Assembly: GCA_902363455.1 (NCBI GenBank)
Contig: CABJAC010000003.1
Location: forward strand, 186,001 to 250,000
Origin: Caryophanales bacterium
GTDB lineage: Bacteria; Bacillota; Bacilli; Exiguobacteriales; Exiguobacteriaceae
DNA: 64,000 bases
Direction: 5' to 3'
Position 1 is the stretch's first letter. Each line of letters starts with the position of its first letter. Below, piece by piece: positions 26,833-35,369 of this stretch. The notes beneath the pieces are model-generated. The model was not told where the DNA came from. It made no database searches and saw only the letters and a list, made by a program, of their open reading frames with translations. The position numbers and the translations under genes are program-made.

Positions 26833-27861
26833 TTAGTTTATCGTACCACCGCACGATTGACGAACGACTAAATAATGAGGTACGATGACACGCTTTCCGT
26901 ATGGTGTCGCCTCTTCATTCATCTGTTCGATCAGACAATTCGTCGCCTCAAATCCTAAACCAAAGATGTTGATTTCGACCGAGGTCAAAGGAGGACTCGA
27001 AAATTCGGCAATAAATAAGTTGTTGAAACTAACGACTGCCATCTGATCCGGCACACTGATTTCCATCTCATTCAACGTGCTCATGACACCCAGCGCCATC
27101 ATGTCATCACTGACGACAACGGCCGTCGGTGGATGTTCAAGCGACATCAGCCGTTTGACTGCGTCTGCTCCGCCAGTCGTCATGAACGGGGCACTGACGA
27201 TGTAGGATTCATGAATCGGGATTCCTTCTTCCATTAATGCTGTCTTGTAACCGCCGACACGCTCCTGCGTCACCGCAAGATCTTGTGCCCCTCCGACGAA
27301 AGCGATACATTCATGTCCGAGTTGATGTAAATATTTCGTGACTTCGCGTCCCGCGAGATAATTGTCTGTATCGACATACGTGACATGTGACGAATCACTG
27401 AATGGTTTGCCGACGACGACAAATGGAAATTTAGAATCCTGCAAAAACTGGACAACTTTATCATCGGTCCGCGAATATAAGACGACGACCCCATCGACAC
27501 GACGACCCTGAACCATCGAGACGACTCCTTCGTAGACCTCTTCTTCCGATACTCCCGTCGTCATGTACAAGGAATAGCCATTTTGATGCGCTTTCGTGCT
27601 GATTCCCCGGATTACTTCCGAAAAAAACGGATTCTGGAGTGTTTTCGTTGCCGCGCTTGGCATGACGAGTCCAATTGCCTGCGTCGTCCGATTCGCCAGA
27701 CTCCGAGCGTGCACGTTCGGATGGTAACCGAGTTCTTCCATCGCTTGACGGACACGTTCTTTCGTTTTTTGACTGATGCGTGGACTGTTGGCAATGACAC
27801 GCGAAACCGTTGATGGTGCAACGTTCGCCTCTCTTGCGACATCCTTGATAGTTACTTGCAT
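26833..27861 (-). CDS. LacI family transcriptional regulator (MalR-like)
   Basis: Sugar-responsive repressor, 342 residues. The N-terminal helix-turn-helix and hinge read VTIKDVAREANVAPSTVSRVIANSPRIS (seen in segments) and LGYHPNVHARSLA, where the hinge helix inserts into the operator. The periplasmic-binding-protein-like effector domain follows. I use ATG 27861 because GAGG lies 8 bases upstream. As the last gene of the malE operon it would be coregulated with its targets. Maltose or maltodextrin as effector is inferred from context. Confidence 0.9.
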   Translation of the reverse strand: MQVTIKDVAREANVAPSTVSRVIANSPRISQKTKERVRQAMEELGYHPNVHARSLANRTTQAIGLVMPSAATKTLQNPFFSEVIRGISTKAHQNGYSLYMTTGVSEEEVYEGVVSMVQGRRVDGVVVLYSRTDDKVVQFLQDSKFPFVVVGKPFSDSSHVTYVDTDNYLAGREVTKYLHQLGHECIAFVGGAQDLAVTQERVGGYKTALMEEGIPIHESYIVSAPFMTTGGADAVKRLMSLEHPPTAVVVSDDMMALGVMSTLNEMEISVPDQMAVVSFNNLFIAEFSSPPLTSVEINIFGLGFEATNCLIEQMNEEATPYGKRVIVPHYLVVRQSCGGTIN

Positions 27862-27895
27862 CCCTTTCACCTCATCATTTCCCTACAAATGTATT

Positions 27896-29425
27896 TTAGT
27901 GTATTTCTTTTGTTCGATTAATCCGTCTTCGATGAACGAACAAAATGATTAAGGCAAGGATTGGCGCGATTGATCCAATCGCAACGAGCGACATCCAGTT
28001 GACCTGTGAACGTTCCACCACGTATCCATTGGCGCTGTTTGCATCAAGCGTGACCTCATAAGCATCTCCATCTTGACGCACGACGTCAGAAAACAACAAT
28101 CCCCGAAGGCGCTGTTCATCACCGATTTCTGATGATTTAACACGTAATGTCGTTTTCTTTTCTCCTAAGTTGATGGCATAGAGGACGGTTTGGTCTTTTA
28201 CTTTTCGTTCATAAACCGCCATATGATCCGTCTTGGCGACCAACCGCTGTTTCCCGGTCTCAAATGCCGGATAGTTCTGTCGCATTTTATTGAGCGTCTG
28301 AATATATTCCTGCATCTTGTCATTTTTATCAAATTCCATCATCATCCGGTTTCCGGGATCATCGCCGCCCGGCATTGCCACTTCCGTCCCCTGATAGACA
28401 ATCGGCATGCCTGGTGCTGCATAGAGCGCAAACAAAGCTAAACGCAATTGACGTTCTGCATCTTCGGTCCCGCCGATTTTGGCTTCCGTGATGAAGCGTT
28501 TAACATCATGATTATCGATGAAATTCGCCAACGCGATTGCTTTCGGATTAAACGTAGTATCTCGATTATAAACTGAATCCAACTCTTCCGCCGAACCATT
28601 TTTTCGGGTGAATTGATCTTTTACACCATAATAAAATGGAAAATTCGTGACTGAATCAAATCCTATTTTAGAATACGTCGCAATTTTTCGCGGATCCCCG
28701 TCAAAAACCTCTCCGAGTAAAAATAAATCCGGATGGTCTCGTTTGACGGCGGGAATGAATTTTTCCCAAAAAGCGGGTGGAACGTGACGGACAGTATCGA
28801 GACGGTAACCGTCGATCCCCGTTTCATCGACCCAATACTTCGCGACATCAATCAGATAATTGACGACTTCTTTGTTTTCTGTGTTAAAGTCCGGTAAGTC
28901 AAACAGCCAGTTGTTCTCGACTTCCGCTTGGTTGTTCCAGTTCATGATGGTTTGTTCTTTATGGAACCAGTCCGGTTTTTCCTCAACGAGCGGATGATTT
29001 GGACCGAGGTGATTGACGACCAGATCCAATACCACTTTGAGGTCGCGCTCATGCGCTTCTTTGACCAGCGTCTTAAATTCTTCTTTCGTGCCGAAATGTG
29101 GATCAATCTTGTAATAATCTTCTGTCCAGTAACCATGATAGCCATTCGGTCGATTCTTAAAAATCGGCGTCAACCAAATCGATGTGAATCCTTGATCTTT
29201 GATGTAGTCAAGCCGTTTAGTGACTCCCGCCAAATCCCCGCCTTGAAAAGCTTTTGGATCCTCGGGATTTGCTTCTAAATCGTTACTCGGGTCACCGTTC
29301 TCAAACCGGTCGACCATGATGAAGTACATCCGTTCTTTTTCCCATCCTGCTGCTTCACTCGTCTGCGGAAAAGTCCCGATAGACAAGAGAAGCGGCAAGA
29401 GGAGAAGCATCACGCCTCGTCTCAT
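27896..29425 (-). CDS. Extracellular membrane-anchored alpha-amylase (GH13)
   Basis: Exported glycosidase that cuts starch or long maltodextrins at the cell surface. The 509 residues start with a signal peptide (RRGVMLLLLPLLLSIG, cleavage near SEA-AG), then a GH13 barrel: region I DLVVNH, region II GYRLDTVRH (nucleophile Asp), region III LLGEVFDG (acid Glu), region IV NFIDNHD (stabiliser Asp). A beta-domain follows. The C-terminus ends with a hydrophobic span (SLVAIGSIAPILALIILFV, about 476-496) and basic tail HRRRINRTK, so the enzyme remains tethered to the membrane. It lies 23 bases after malG, supporting a role in feeding MalEFG. Confidence 0.92.
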   Translation of the reverse strand: MRRGVMLLLLPLLLSIGTFPQTSEAAGWEKERMYFIMVDRFENGDPSNDLEANPEDPKAFQGGDLAGVTKRLDYIKDQGFTSIWLTPIFKNRPNGYHGYWTEDYYKIDPHFGTKEEFKTLVKEAHERDLKVVLDLVVNHLGPNHPLVEEKPDWFHKEQTIMNWNNQAEVENNWLFDLPDFNTENKEVVNYLIDVAKYWVDETGIDGYRLDTVRHVPPAFWEKFIPAVKRDHPDLFLLGEVFDGDPRKIATYSKIGFDSVTNFPFYYGVKDQFTRKNGSAEELDSVYNRDTTFNPKAIALANFIDNHDVKRFITEAKIGGTEDAERQLRLALFALYAAPGMPIVYQGTEVAMPGGDDPGNRMMMEFDKNDKMQEYIQTLNKMRQNYPAFETGKQRLVAKTDHMAVYERKVKDQTVLYAINLGEKKTTLRVKSSEIGDEQRLRGLLFSDVVRQDGDAYEVTLDANSANGYVVERSQVNWMSLVAIGSIAPILALIILFVHRRRINRTKEIH

Positions 29426-29448
29426 GCCGCTGATTCCCCCTTGATTGA

Positions 29449-30282
29449 TTAACCTTTCGTTCCACCTGCCGTCAATCCAGATACGAAGAAGCGCTGGAAA
29501 GCGAAGAACAGAAGAACGATTGGTACTGCTGATAACACGGCACCTGCCGCAAACAATGTGAAGTTATTATCGAATTGCTCTGAAACCATGTTGTAGAGTC
29601 CGACGGCTAACGTCTGTTTCTCCGGTGAACGGAGAACAAGTGAGGCCAAGATGAAATCATTGAATGGTGCCATGAAGTTAAACAAGGCGATAACCGCGAC
29701 CATTGGTTTAGCGAGCGGAAGAATGATCTGCCAGAAGATCCGAAGATGTCCTGCTCCATCCATCCGTGCCGCTTCATCCAGTTCCTTTGGTATTGTATCA
29801 AAATATCCTTTTGCAAGATACGTATTCATCGGAATCGCTCCACCTGCGTACAAGAGAATCAATGCCAAATGTGTATCAAACAGTTGCAACATGTTCAACA
29901 AGACGTAAATCGCGATGATGGCAACGAATTGTGGCACCATTTGCAGCACGAGGAACAAGATCAGTGAATTTTTCCGTCCGACGAACCGGTACCGCGAAAA
30001 AATATACCCTGTCAGCGTAATCAATGCCACCGAGACGACCATCGTAATCACGGCGATTTTGATGGTATTCAAGTACCACATGCCATAATCCGTTTGTGTC
30101 GCATCAAATAAGTCAAAGTAATGGATCAATGTCGGATTGCTTGGGAAGATATCAGAAGTGATGCTTTTCCCCGGGTTTAGTGATGTCCCAACAACCCATA
30201 GCAGTGGATACACGATAATTATCGAGGCGATCGTCAAAATGAGGTATGACAACGCCATATTGATTCGGTTTTGTTTTCTCAT
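29449..30282 (-). CDS. malG: Maltodextrin ABC transporter permease MalG
   Basis: Inner-membrane permease, 277 residues, six spans. The EAA loop that contacts the ATPase reads ELDEAARMDGAGHLRIFWQIILPLAKP (given here as the segment around residue 175; key EAA-G spacing intact). The C-terminus ends SGLTAGGTKG, typical of MalG. Its ATG overlaps the malF stop (TAATG). With MalF and MalE it forms a carbohydrate importer of the CUT1 class; the ATPase is not encoded nearby. Confidence 0.93.
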   Translation of the reverse strand: MRKQNRINMALSYLILTIASIIIVYPLLWVVGTSLNPGKSITSDIFPSNPTLIHYFDLFDATQTDYGMWYLNTIKIAVITMVVSVALITLTGYIFSRYRFVGRKNSLILFLVLQMVPQFVAIIAIYVLLNMLQLFDTHLALILLYAGGAIPMNTYLAKGYFDTIPKELDEAARMDGAGHLRIFWQIILPLAKPMVAVIALFNFMAPFNDFILASLVLRSPEKQTLAVGLYNMVSEQFDNNFTLFAAGAVLSAVPIVLLFFAFQRFFVSGLTAGGTKG

Positions 30283-31634
30283 TAGATCATATCCTCATCT
30301 TTGAATGATTTTGAACGTTTAAACTGAATGACGGCAATCGTCATGATAAAGAACGACAACACGAGCGTAATCGCGGCGGCAAATCCATATTGCGGATTCG
30401 AACCAAGCGACAGTTTGTAAATCCAGGAGATCAGGATATCCGTTCCGCCAGCCGATTGACCCGGAACAGCCGGTCCCCCGTTATTAAAGAGATAGATGAT
30501 GTTGAAGTTATTGAAGTTAAACGTATATTGCGTGATTAAGATTGGTGCTGTTGCAAACAAGATCATCGGTAATGTGATCAAGCGGAACTTCTCGCCCGAC
30601 GTCGCACCGTCAATCGTTGCTGCTTCGTATAGATCTTCCGGAATCGACTGCAAGATTCCTGTCGTCAATGTCATGATGTACGGGAATCCGAGCCACCACT
30701 GTATGCCGATCAAGGCAAGTCGTGTATATGTCGGATCCGTCATCCATTCGGCACCGCCGTCGATTCCGATTGCCGGTAGCAATGTCGTATTAAAGACACC
30801 AAACGTCTCATTAAACATCGAACGGAAAATCAAGATTGTGATGAATGCCGGTACTGCCCACGATAGGATCAGAATCGAACGGAAGAAACGTTTTCCTTTT
30901 AAACCTTTTTGGTTCAACAGAACGGCGAGACCAATCCCGATCGCGATGACACCCGTCGTCGAAGCGACTGTCCAAACGAGCGTCCAGCCTAATACGCTGA
31001 CGAACGTGTCACGGAAGATGTCGACGGTGAAGATGTTTAAGAAGTTTTGAATCCCAATCCAGTCGACGAGTTTTGCAGGTGGTGAGTTGTTGAACTTATA
31101 GTTCGTAAAGGCAATCAAAAATGTGAAAATCAATGGTAAGACAACGGTGAAAACAAGGAGAACCAATGATGGAATCAACATTGCATACGGGAATCCGTTA
31201 TCACGGAAGTTCCGCAACTGCATTTTTAATGAAGGGACTTCCAATTCTAAATCCCGAAGTTTCCCGATTCGATACGCATCGATAAAGTTCCAGACGTAAA
31301 TGGCGATACCAAACACAAGCAGAATCAACGCAATGATTCCCTCGACCATCAAGAAGATCGAGTGATCCCCCCTTACGCCTGGTACCTCACCGAGTGTAAT
31401 CAATCCCCAGATCGCCCCGCGATCTCCAGGACCGTTCCCGGCACCTTTAAAAAACAGCTCGAAATTCACTAAAAAATACGATAAAACGACGATTAAAAAT
31501 GTCGCACCCTTTAAAAATTGTTTGTTGTACAGTTGTCCCAATCCTGGAACGATCGATAATGCTGCTGCAATCGTCCGGTGATTCGTTTTAGGCTTTGGTG
31601 TTTTCGTAGGTTGTGGTGTCGCAATGGCCGCCAT
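30282..31634 (-). CDS. malF: Maltodextrin ABC transporter permease MalF
   Basis: Permease of 450 residues with about eight spans: two N-terminal extra helices (SIVPGLGQLYNKQFLKGA onward and IIALILLVFGIAIYVW) before the six-helix permease core. The EAA loop is PEDLYEAATIDGATSGEKF (about residue 350). I chose ATG 31634 with AAGGAG seven bases upstream; a longer reading would start inside the hairpin after malE and has no SD. The Pro/Thr/Lys-rich N-terminus (QPTKTPKPKT) is cytoplasmic. Confidence 0.92.
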   Translation of the reverse strand: MAAIATPQPTKTPKPKTNHRTIAAALSIVPGLGQLYNKQFLKGATFLIVVLSYFLVNFELFFKGAGNGPGDRGAIWGLITLGEVPGVRGDHSIFLMVEGIIALILLVFGIAIYVWNFIDAYRIGKLRDLELEVPSLKMQLRNFRDNGFPYAMLIPSLVLLVFTVVLPLIFTFLIAFTNYKFNNSPPAKLVDWIGIQNFLNIFTVDIFRDTFVSVLGWTLVWTVASTTGVIAIGIGLAVLLNQKGLKGKRFFRSILILSWAVPAFITILIFRSMFNETFGVFNTTLLPAIGIDGGAEWMTDPTYTRLALIGIQWWLGFPYIMTLTTGILQSIPEDLYEAATIDGATSGEKFRLITLPMILFATAPILITQYTFNFNNFNIIYLFNNGGPAVPGQSAGGTDILISWIYKLSLGSNPQYGFAAAITLVLSFFIMTIAVIQFKRSKSFKDEDMI

Positions 31635-31695
31635 CGTCTGTTCTCCTTTCCAAAGGTCATGTCTGACCTCAGGCTTCTCTTCCAACCATAAAGAT

Positions 31696-31719
31696 AAGGG
31701 GGAATCCAAGATCCCCCTT
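31696..31719 (-). terminator. malE-malF intergenic hairpin
   Basis: AAGGGGGA (31696-31703) pairs with TCCCCCTT (31712-31719). It lies about 30 bases after the malE stop. A weak T-tract follows, so it probably reduces read-through or protects the malE message, giving more binding protein than permease. Role inferred. Confidence 0.7.
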
Positions 31720-31749
31720 TCTTTAATTCTGTGTCAATGATTCAGTTGC

Positions 31750-33015
31750 TTATTGCTTGTTTGCTTCGATTTGTTGCTTGATTTGTTTTACAGCATCATC
31801 CGCTGATTTTTGTGCATCTTGTTTGTTTGTGGCAACGAGTTGAAGTGCTGCTGCCATCGGCTCCCAAACTTGACCCATCTCAGCGATGTTCGGCATTGGT
31901 ACACCGTCTTTAGACTGTGCGAAGACTGCTGCTGCAACTTCGTTGTCTTTAATGGTTGCGTCTTCTTGAAGTGAAGTGATCGGTGGAATCTCGTTATACT
32001 TTTCAAACATTACTTTTGCGTTCTCTTCGCCAGTCAGTGACGCGAGGAACTTTTCTGCCCATTCTTGGTTTTCAGAGTAAGCTGAAACAGCGTATGTCTT
32101 AACACCTACAAACGTTTTGATCGCTTCACCGTTTGGAAGCTTTGGAAGTGCTGCTGCACCTAAGTTGATGCCTTTTTCTTTATAGCTTGCAACTGCCCAT
32201 GGTCCGTTCATGACTGCGACTGCTTTCTTGTCGCCGAACAGTTGGTCCATTGCTTGACCACCGCCACCGCCGATCAAACCTTTCGGGAAGAGACCTTCTT
32301 TATACCATTTACCGATGTAATCCATTCCTTCAACAGCACCCTCGTTGTTGAGACCGATGTCAGCAGGATCAAGTTTTCCACCGTTATCTTTAAAGACGTA
32401 TCCGCCGTATCCGCCGATTGGACCGTGTGCGAAGTAGAAGTTATCCCAAAGTGCGAGGAAACCGTACTTGCCGTCTTTTTTCCGTTCTGTTGATACTTTA
32501 TACAAATCATCCATTGAAGCTGGTGCTTCTTTTAACTCATCTTTGTTGAAAAGAAGGATTGGTGTTTCGACTGCTTTAGGATAGCCGTATACTTTGCCGT
32601 CGAATGTAACGGCTGATTTTGCTGTATCAATGAATGGCTCAAGTGCTTTTTCGCCGTCTTTGAGTTCAGCAATCAATCCTTGGTCAACAACTGTTCCGAT
32701 TTGGTCATGCGGAAGAAGAATGATATCAGGACCTTTTCCTGCTGGACCGTCAAGAGCGACTTTCTTTTGTTGATCCGTCATTTTAACTTCTTTGACTTCA
32801 ACTTTGACGCCTTCTTTTTCTTCAAACGCTTTCGCAGCCGCTTTAGTTGTTTCCGCTTTTTCTGTATCTTCCCAAATGACGATTTTAGCTGGTTTTTTTC
32901 CGCCCTCTGAACTTGTGTCCGAAGAACCTGAATCCGTGCCGCCACCACATGCTGCAAGCGCACCGACAGCCATGACAGATACTGAAAGACCAGCTACTAA
33001 TTTTTTGATTTCCAT
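31750..33015 (-). CDS. malE: Maltose/maltodextrin-binding lipoprotein MalE
   Basis: Solute-binding protein of the CUT1 importer, 421 residues. The N-terminus MEIKKLVAGLSVSVMAV continues to lipobox LAAC (Cys at about residue 23), so the mature protein is lipid-anchored outside the membrane, with a Gly/Ser-rich linker. PAKIVIWEDTEKA and DGPAGKGPDIILLPHDQIG are typical of MalE/CymE-type proteins. It is the first gene of the operon, with its own promoter and overlapping cre sites upstream. Exact oligosaccharide preference (maltose, maltodextrin or cyclodextrin) is not readable from sequence. Confidence 0.93.
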   Translation of the reverse strand: MEIKKLVAGLSVSVMAVGALAACGGGTDSGSSDTSSEGGKKPAKIVIWEDTEKAETTKAAAKAFEEKEGVKVEVKEVKMTDQQKKVALDGPAGKGPDIILLPHDQIGTVVDQGLIAELKDGEKALEPFIDTAKSAVTFDGKVYGYPKAVETPILLFNKDELKEAPASMDDLYKVSTERKKDGKYGFLALWDNFYFAHGPIGGYGGYVFKDNGGKLDPADIGLNNEGAVEGMDYIGKWYKEGLFPKGLIGGGGGQAMDQLFGDKKAVAVMNGPWAVASYKEKGINLGAAALPKLPNGEAIKTFVGVKTYAVSAYSENQEWAEKFLASLTGEENAKVMFEKYNEIPPITSLQEDATIKDNEVAAAVFAQSKDGVPMPNIAEMGQVWEPMAAALQLVATNKQDAQKSADDAVKQIKQQIEANKQ

Positions 33016-33116
33016 GATTTAAAATTCCTCCCCAAGTTAACGTGCGAATGATAAGCTCTGATGCACAACGTTTGCATAAAGGCACAACCATCTTCTCGTG
33101 AGAACAACCGAGCGGT

Positions 33117-33143
33117 TGTAAGCGTTTTATGAAAACGTTTGCA
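33117..33143. promoter_or_regulatory. Two abutting cre sites in the malE leader
   Basis: TGTAAGCGTTTTAT (33117-33130) matches 13 of 14 and TGAAAACGTTTGCA (33130-33143) 14 of 14 positions of TGWAARCGYTWNCW; the two share one base. Both lie shortly after the predicted malE transcription start (near 33153), a road-block position. The second also resembles the LacI-type operator half CGTTTGCA. Confidence 0.75.
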
Positions 33144-33159
33144 TCACCTTTACATTTTT

Positions 33160-33187
33160 ATTATACAATCTAAAATCCTTTTGACAA
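33160..33187 (-). promoter_or_regulatory. Promoter of the malE operon
   Basis: Minus strand TTGTCA (33187-33182), a 16-base spacer and a consensus TATAAT (33165-33160). Leader of about 140 bases to the malE start, containing the cre sites and an operator half-site (CGTTTGCA, 33069-33076). Confidence 0.8.
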
Positions 33188-33282
33188 GTCCTTTTCTTCA
33201 AATATTTCCTTACATTCAAAAAAGATTCTCAAAAAGTATTCTCAAAAACAAATTAGATACATTAGTTAAATCACTAAAAAAA

Positions 33283-33294
33283 GAAAACGTTTTC
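33283..33294. promoter_or_regulatory. Palindromic cre-like site between malE and neopullulanase
   Basis: GAAAACGTTTTC is a perfect 12-bp palindrome; with flanks it matches the CcpA consensus at 13 of 14 positions (first base A instead of T). It sits near the middle of the divergent region. Confidence 0.5.
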
Positions 33295-33318
33295 ATTTTC
33301 TTCATTTGCACAAATAGA

Positions 33319-33332
33319 TGCAATCGATTGCG
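33319..33332. promoter_or_regulatory. LacI-type operator, distal to the neopullulanase promoter
   Basis: TGCAATCGATTGCG contains the perfect palindrome GCAATCGATTGC and fits the TGCAA-N-CG-N-TTGCA pattern seen at 26693 and 33435. About 85 bases upstream of the neopullulanase transcription start; with the proximal site it could allow looping. Confidence 0.6.
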
Positions 33333-33380
33333 CATTCAGTATAGATTCTATTTATTTGCCTGTCTTTTCCGGAATTCCAA

Positions 33381-33409
33381 TTGACTTTAAGAAAGCGCTT
33401 CACTATCCT
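33381..33409 (+). promoter_or_regulatory. Promoter of the neopullulanase gene with a site in its spacer
   Basis: TTGACT (33381-33386), a 17-base spacer and TATCCT (33404-33409). The spacer contains GAAAGCGCTTC with the 8-bp palindrome AAGCGCTT (33393-33400), a partial cre, so a repressor bound there would occlude polymerase. Confidence 0.72.
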
Positions 33410-33434
33410 TAGGTCGAAGACCATTTTATTACAA

Positions 33435-33448
33435 CGCAAGCGATTGCA
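33435..33448. promoter_or_regulatory. LacI-type operator between the neopullulanase promoter and its SD
   Basis: CGCAAGCGATTGCA fits the TGCAA-N-CG-N-TTGCA pattern at all but the first base. It lies about 20-30 bases after the predicted transcription start and just before the SD (AGGGAG, 33452-33457). Confidence 0.62.
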
Positions 33449-33465
33449 CATAGGGAGTGACCACA

Positions 33466-35253
33466 ATGCTGAAAGAAGCTGTTTTCCATCGCGCCATGTC
33501 TCCATTCGTTTACAAATATGACGATAAAACGATCCACGTGCGATTACAAACGAAAAAAAATGATGTTGATCACGTTGATTTAATTTGGGGCGATCCTTAC
33601 GATTGGCATACGGAAAATCCGGATGATGCCGATTGGAACTTTGATCCATCCAAAGCAAACTATTGGAACACTTTCGAAACACCTATGAAACGAAGTGGTT
33701 CGGACGAGTTGTTTGATTACTGGTTCATTGATGTTGTACCGCCATTCCGGCGTCTTCGCTACGGTTTCCGCTTGCATGATAAGCATTCGAGTCAAGTTCT
33801 TACTGAACGTGGCTGGTTTGATGACAAACCGTTGGATGATACAGGATACTACTTCTGCGTTCCCTACTTAAACAAGATTGACGTGTTCCATGCTCCTGAC
33901 TGGGTCAAAGATACAGTATGGTATCAAATTTTTCCTGACCGGTTTGCGAATGGTGATTCCACGAATGATCCGGCCGGCACACTCCCTTGGAACAGTACGG
34001 CTCCTACGACAACGAACTTGTTCGGCGGCGACTTTCAAGGTGTCATCGATCACATTGACTATTTGGTTGAACTCGGCATCACCGGCATTTATTTCTGTCC
34101 GATTTTTGAAGCCAAGTCTAATCATAAATATGACACGATTGATTACTTAGAAATCGATCCACAGTTTGGAACAAAAGAAAAGTTCAAAGAAATGGTCGAT
34201 TTACTTCATGCAAATGGTATTCGCATCATGCTGGATGCCGTCTTCAATCATGCCGGTTTCCACCATAAAGCATTTGCCGATATCCGCGAGCATGGTAGTA
34301 ATTCGTCATACCGGGATTGGTTCCACTTACGTAACTTCCCGCTCGTGACGGAACCGATGCCAAACTATGATACCTTCGCTTTCGTTCCGGAAATGCCAAA
34401 ATTCAATACAGAACACCCGGAAGTCAAAGCCTACTTACTCCATGTTGCCCGTTACTGGGTTGAAGAGTTTGGAATTGACGGCTGGCGTCTTGATGTTGCC
34501 AATGAAGTCGACCATGCTTTCTGGCGTGATTTCCGTTCTGTTGTCAAGGAAGCAAATCCGGAGACCTATATTCTCGGCGAAATTTGGCATGACTCACAGG
34601 AATGGTTGCTCGGTGATCAATTTGATGCGGTCATGAACTATCCGTTCACGAATGCTGCGCTCAATTTCTTTGCACTCGACAAAACATCTGCTTCTGCTTA
34701 TGCGAATGACATGTCGCATGTCCTCTTCTCGAATACGGTTAACGTTAATGAAGTGACGTTTAACTTGATTGGCTCACATGATACGCCACGTGCCTTGACG
34801 CGTGCCGGAAACGATAAAAATAAGATGCGCCTGCTACTTTTATCCATGCTGACATTCTCCGGAAGCCCAGTCATCTATTATGGAGATGAAATCGGACTAG
34901 ATGGTGATCAAGATCCAGGTTGCCGGAAATGCATGCCGTGGAATCCGGAAGAGCAGGATTTGAACCTACTGATGTACACGAAACATTTACTTCAGTTGCG
35001 AAAGCAGCATAAGACACTTGCCAATCACGGACATATCTCATTCGTCCATGCCGACGATGAAACGAATACCATCATCATGCGTCGTATGAGTCAAGACGGG
35101 ACGTATTACGTCTACTTTAATAACTCCAATCATCAAGCTACGATTCCAGCTCCTCAATCTGGTCAAGGAATGGATCTCTTTTCAAACACGCCGCTTCCTT
35201 CATTAGAGGTGACGCTCGCTCCATATACCGGAACAATCATTCAAGTAATTTGA
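33466..35253 (+). CDS. Neopullulanase/cyclomaltodextrinase (GH13_20)
   Basis: Cytoplasmic hydrolase of cyclodextrins, pullulan and maltodextrins, 595 residues. It has the subfamily-20 N-terminal beta domain (about 1-125, MLKEAVFHRAMSPFVYKYD), then the GH13 barrel: DAVFNHAG (region I), GWRLDVANE (nucleophile Asp), ILGEIWHDS (acid Glu), LIGSHDTPR (region IV), and ends in a small beta domain. No signal peptide. ATG 33466 is preceded by AGGGAG at 8 bases; a GTG nine bases upstream overlaps that SD. Divergent from malE; the product would process imported oligosaccharides for the maltose phosphorylase. Confidence 0.93.
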   Translation: MLKEAVFHRAMSPFVYKYDDKTIHVRLQTKKNDVDHVDLIWGDPYDWHTENPDDADWNFDPSKANYWNTFETPMKRSGSDELFDYWFIDVVPPFRRLRYGFRLHDKHSSQVLTERGWFDDKPLDDTGYYFCVPYLNKIDVFHAPDWVKDTVWYQIFPDRFANGDSTNDPAGTLPWNSTAPTTTNLFGGDFQGVIDHIDYLVELGITGIYFCPIFEAKSNHKYDTIDYLEIDPQFGTKEKFKEMVDLLHANGIRIMLDAVFNHAGFHHKAFADIREHGSNSSYRDWFHLRNFPLVTEPMPNYDTFAFVPEMPKFNTEHPEVKAYLLHVARYWVEEFGIDGWRLDVANEVDHAFWRDFRSVVKEANPETYILGEIWHDSQEWLLGDQFDAVMNYPFTNAALNFFALDKTSASAYANDMSHVLFSNTVNVNEVTFNLIGSHDTPRALTRAGNDKNKMRLLLLSMLTFSGSPVIYYGDEIGLDGDQDPGCRKCMPWNPEEQDLNLLMYTKHLLQLRKQHKTLANHGHISFVHADDETNTIIMRRMSQDGTYYVYFNNSNHQATIPAPQSGQGMDLFSNTPLPSLEVTLAPYTGTIIQVI

Positions 35254-35259
35254 TTTTCA

Positions 35260-35299
35260 GACAGCCTTTTTGCTCAATAGCAAAAAGGCTGTCTTTTTC
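35260..35299 (+). terminator. Neopullulanase terminator
   Basis: GACAGCCTTTTTGCT (35260-35274) pairs perfectly with AGCAAAAAGGCTGTC (35279-35293) around a 4-base loop and is followed by a T-run. Confidence 0.95.
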
Positions 35300-35369
35300 A
35301 TTTCTGTTACAAGCCAATTAAGGCTTTTGATTTAGGGTAAAGAGGAAAGAAAGGAGGGAATACTCTCTC

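Noticed and set aside
30496..31050. 184-codon plus-strand frame inside malF
   Set aside because: Mirror of a conserved permease core; no SD, no known family.
33016..33465. Repeated palindromes that could suggest a CRISPR or REP array
   Set aside because: Spacing is irregular, units are 12-17 bases and match cre and LacI-type operators around two promoters.
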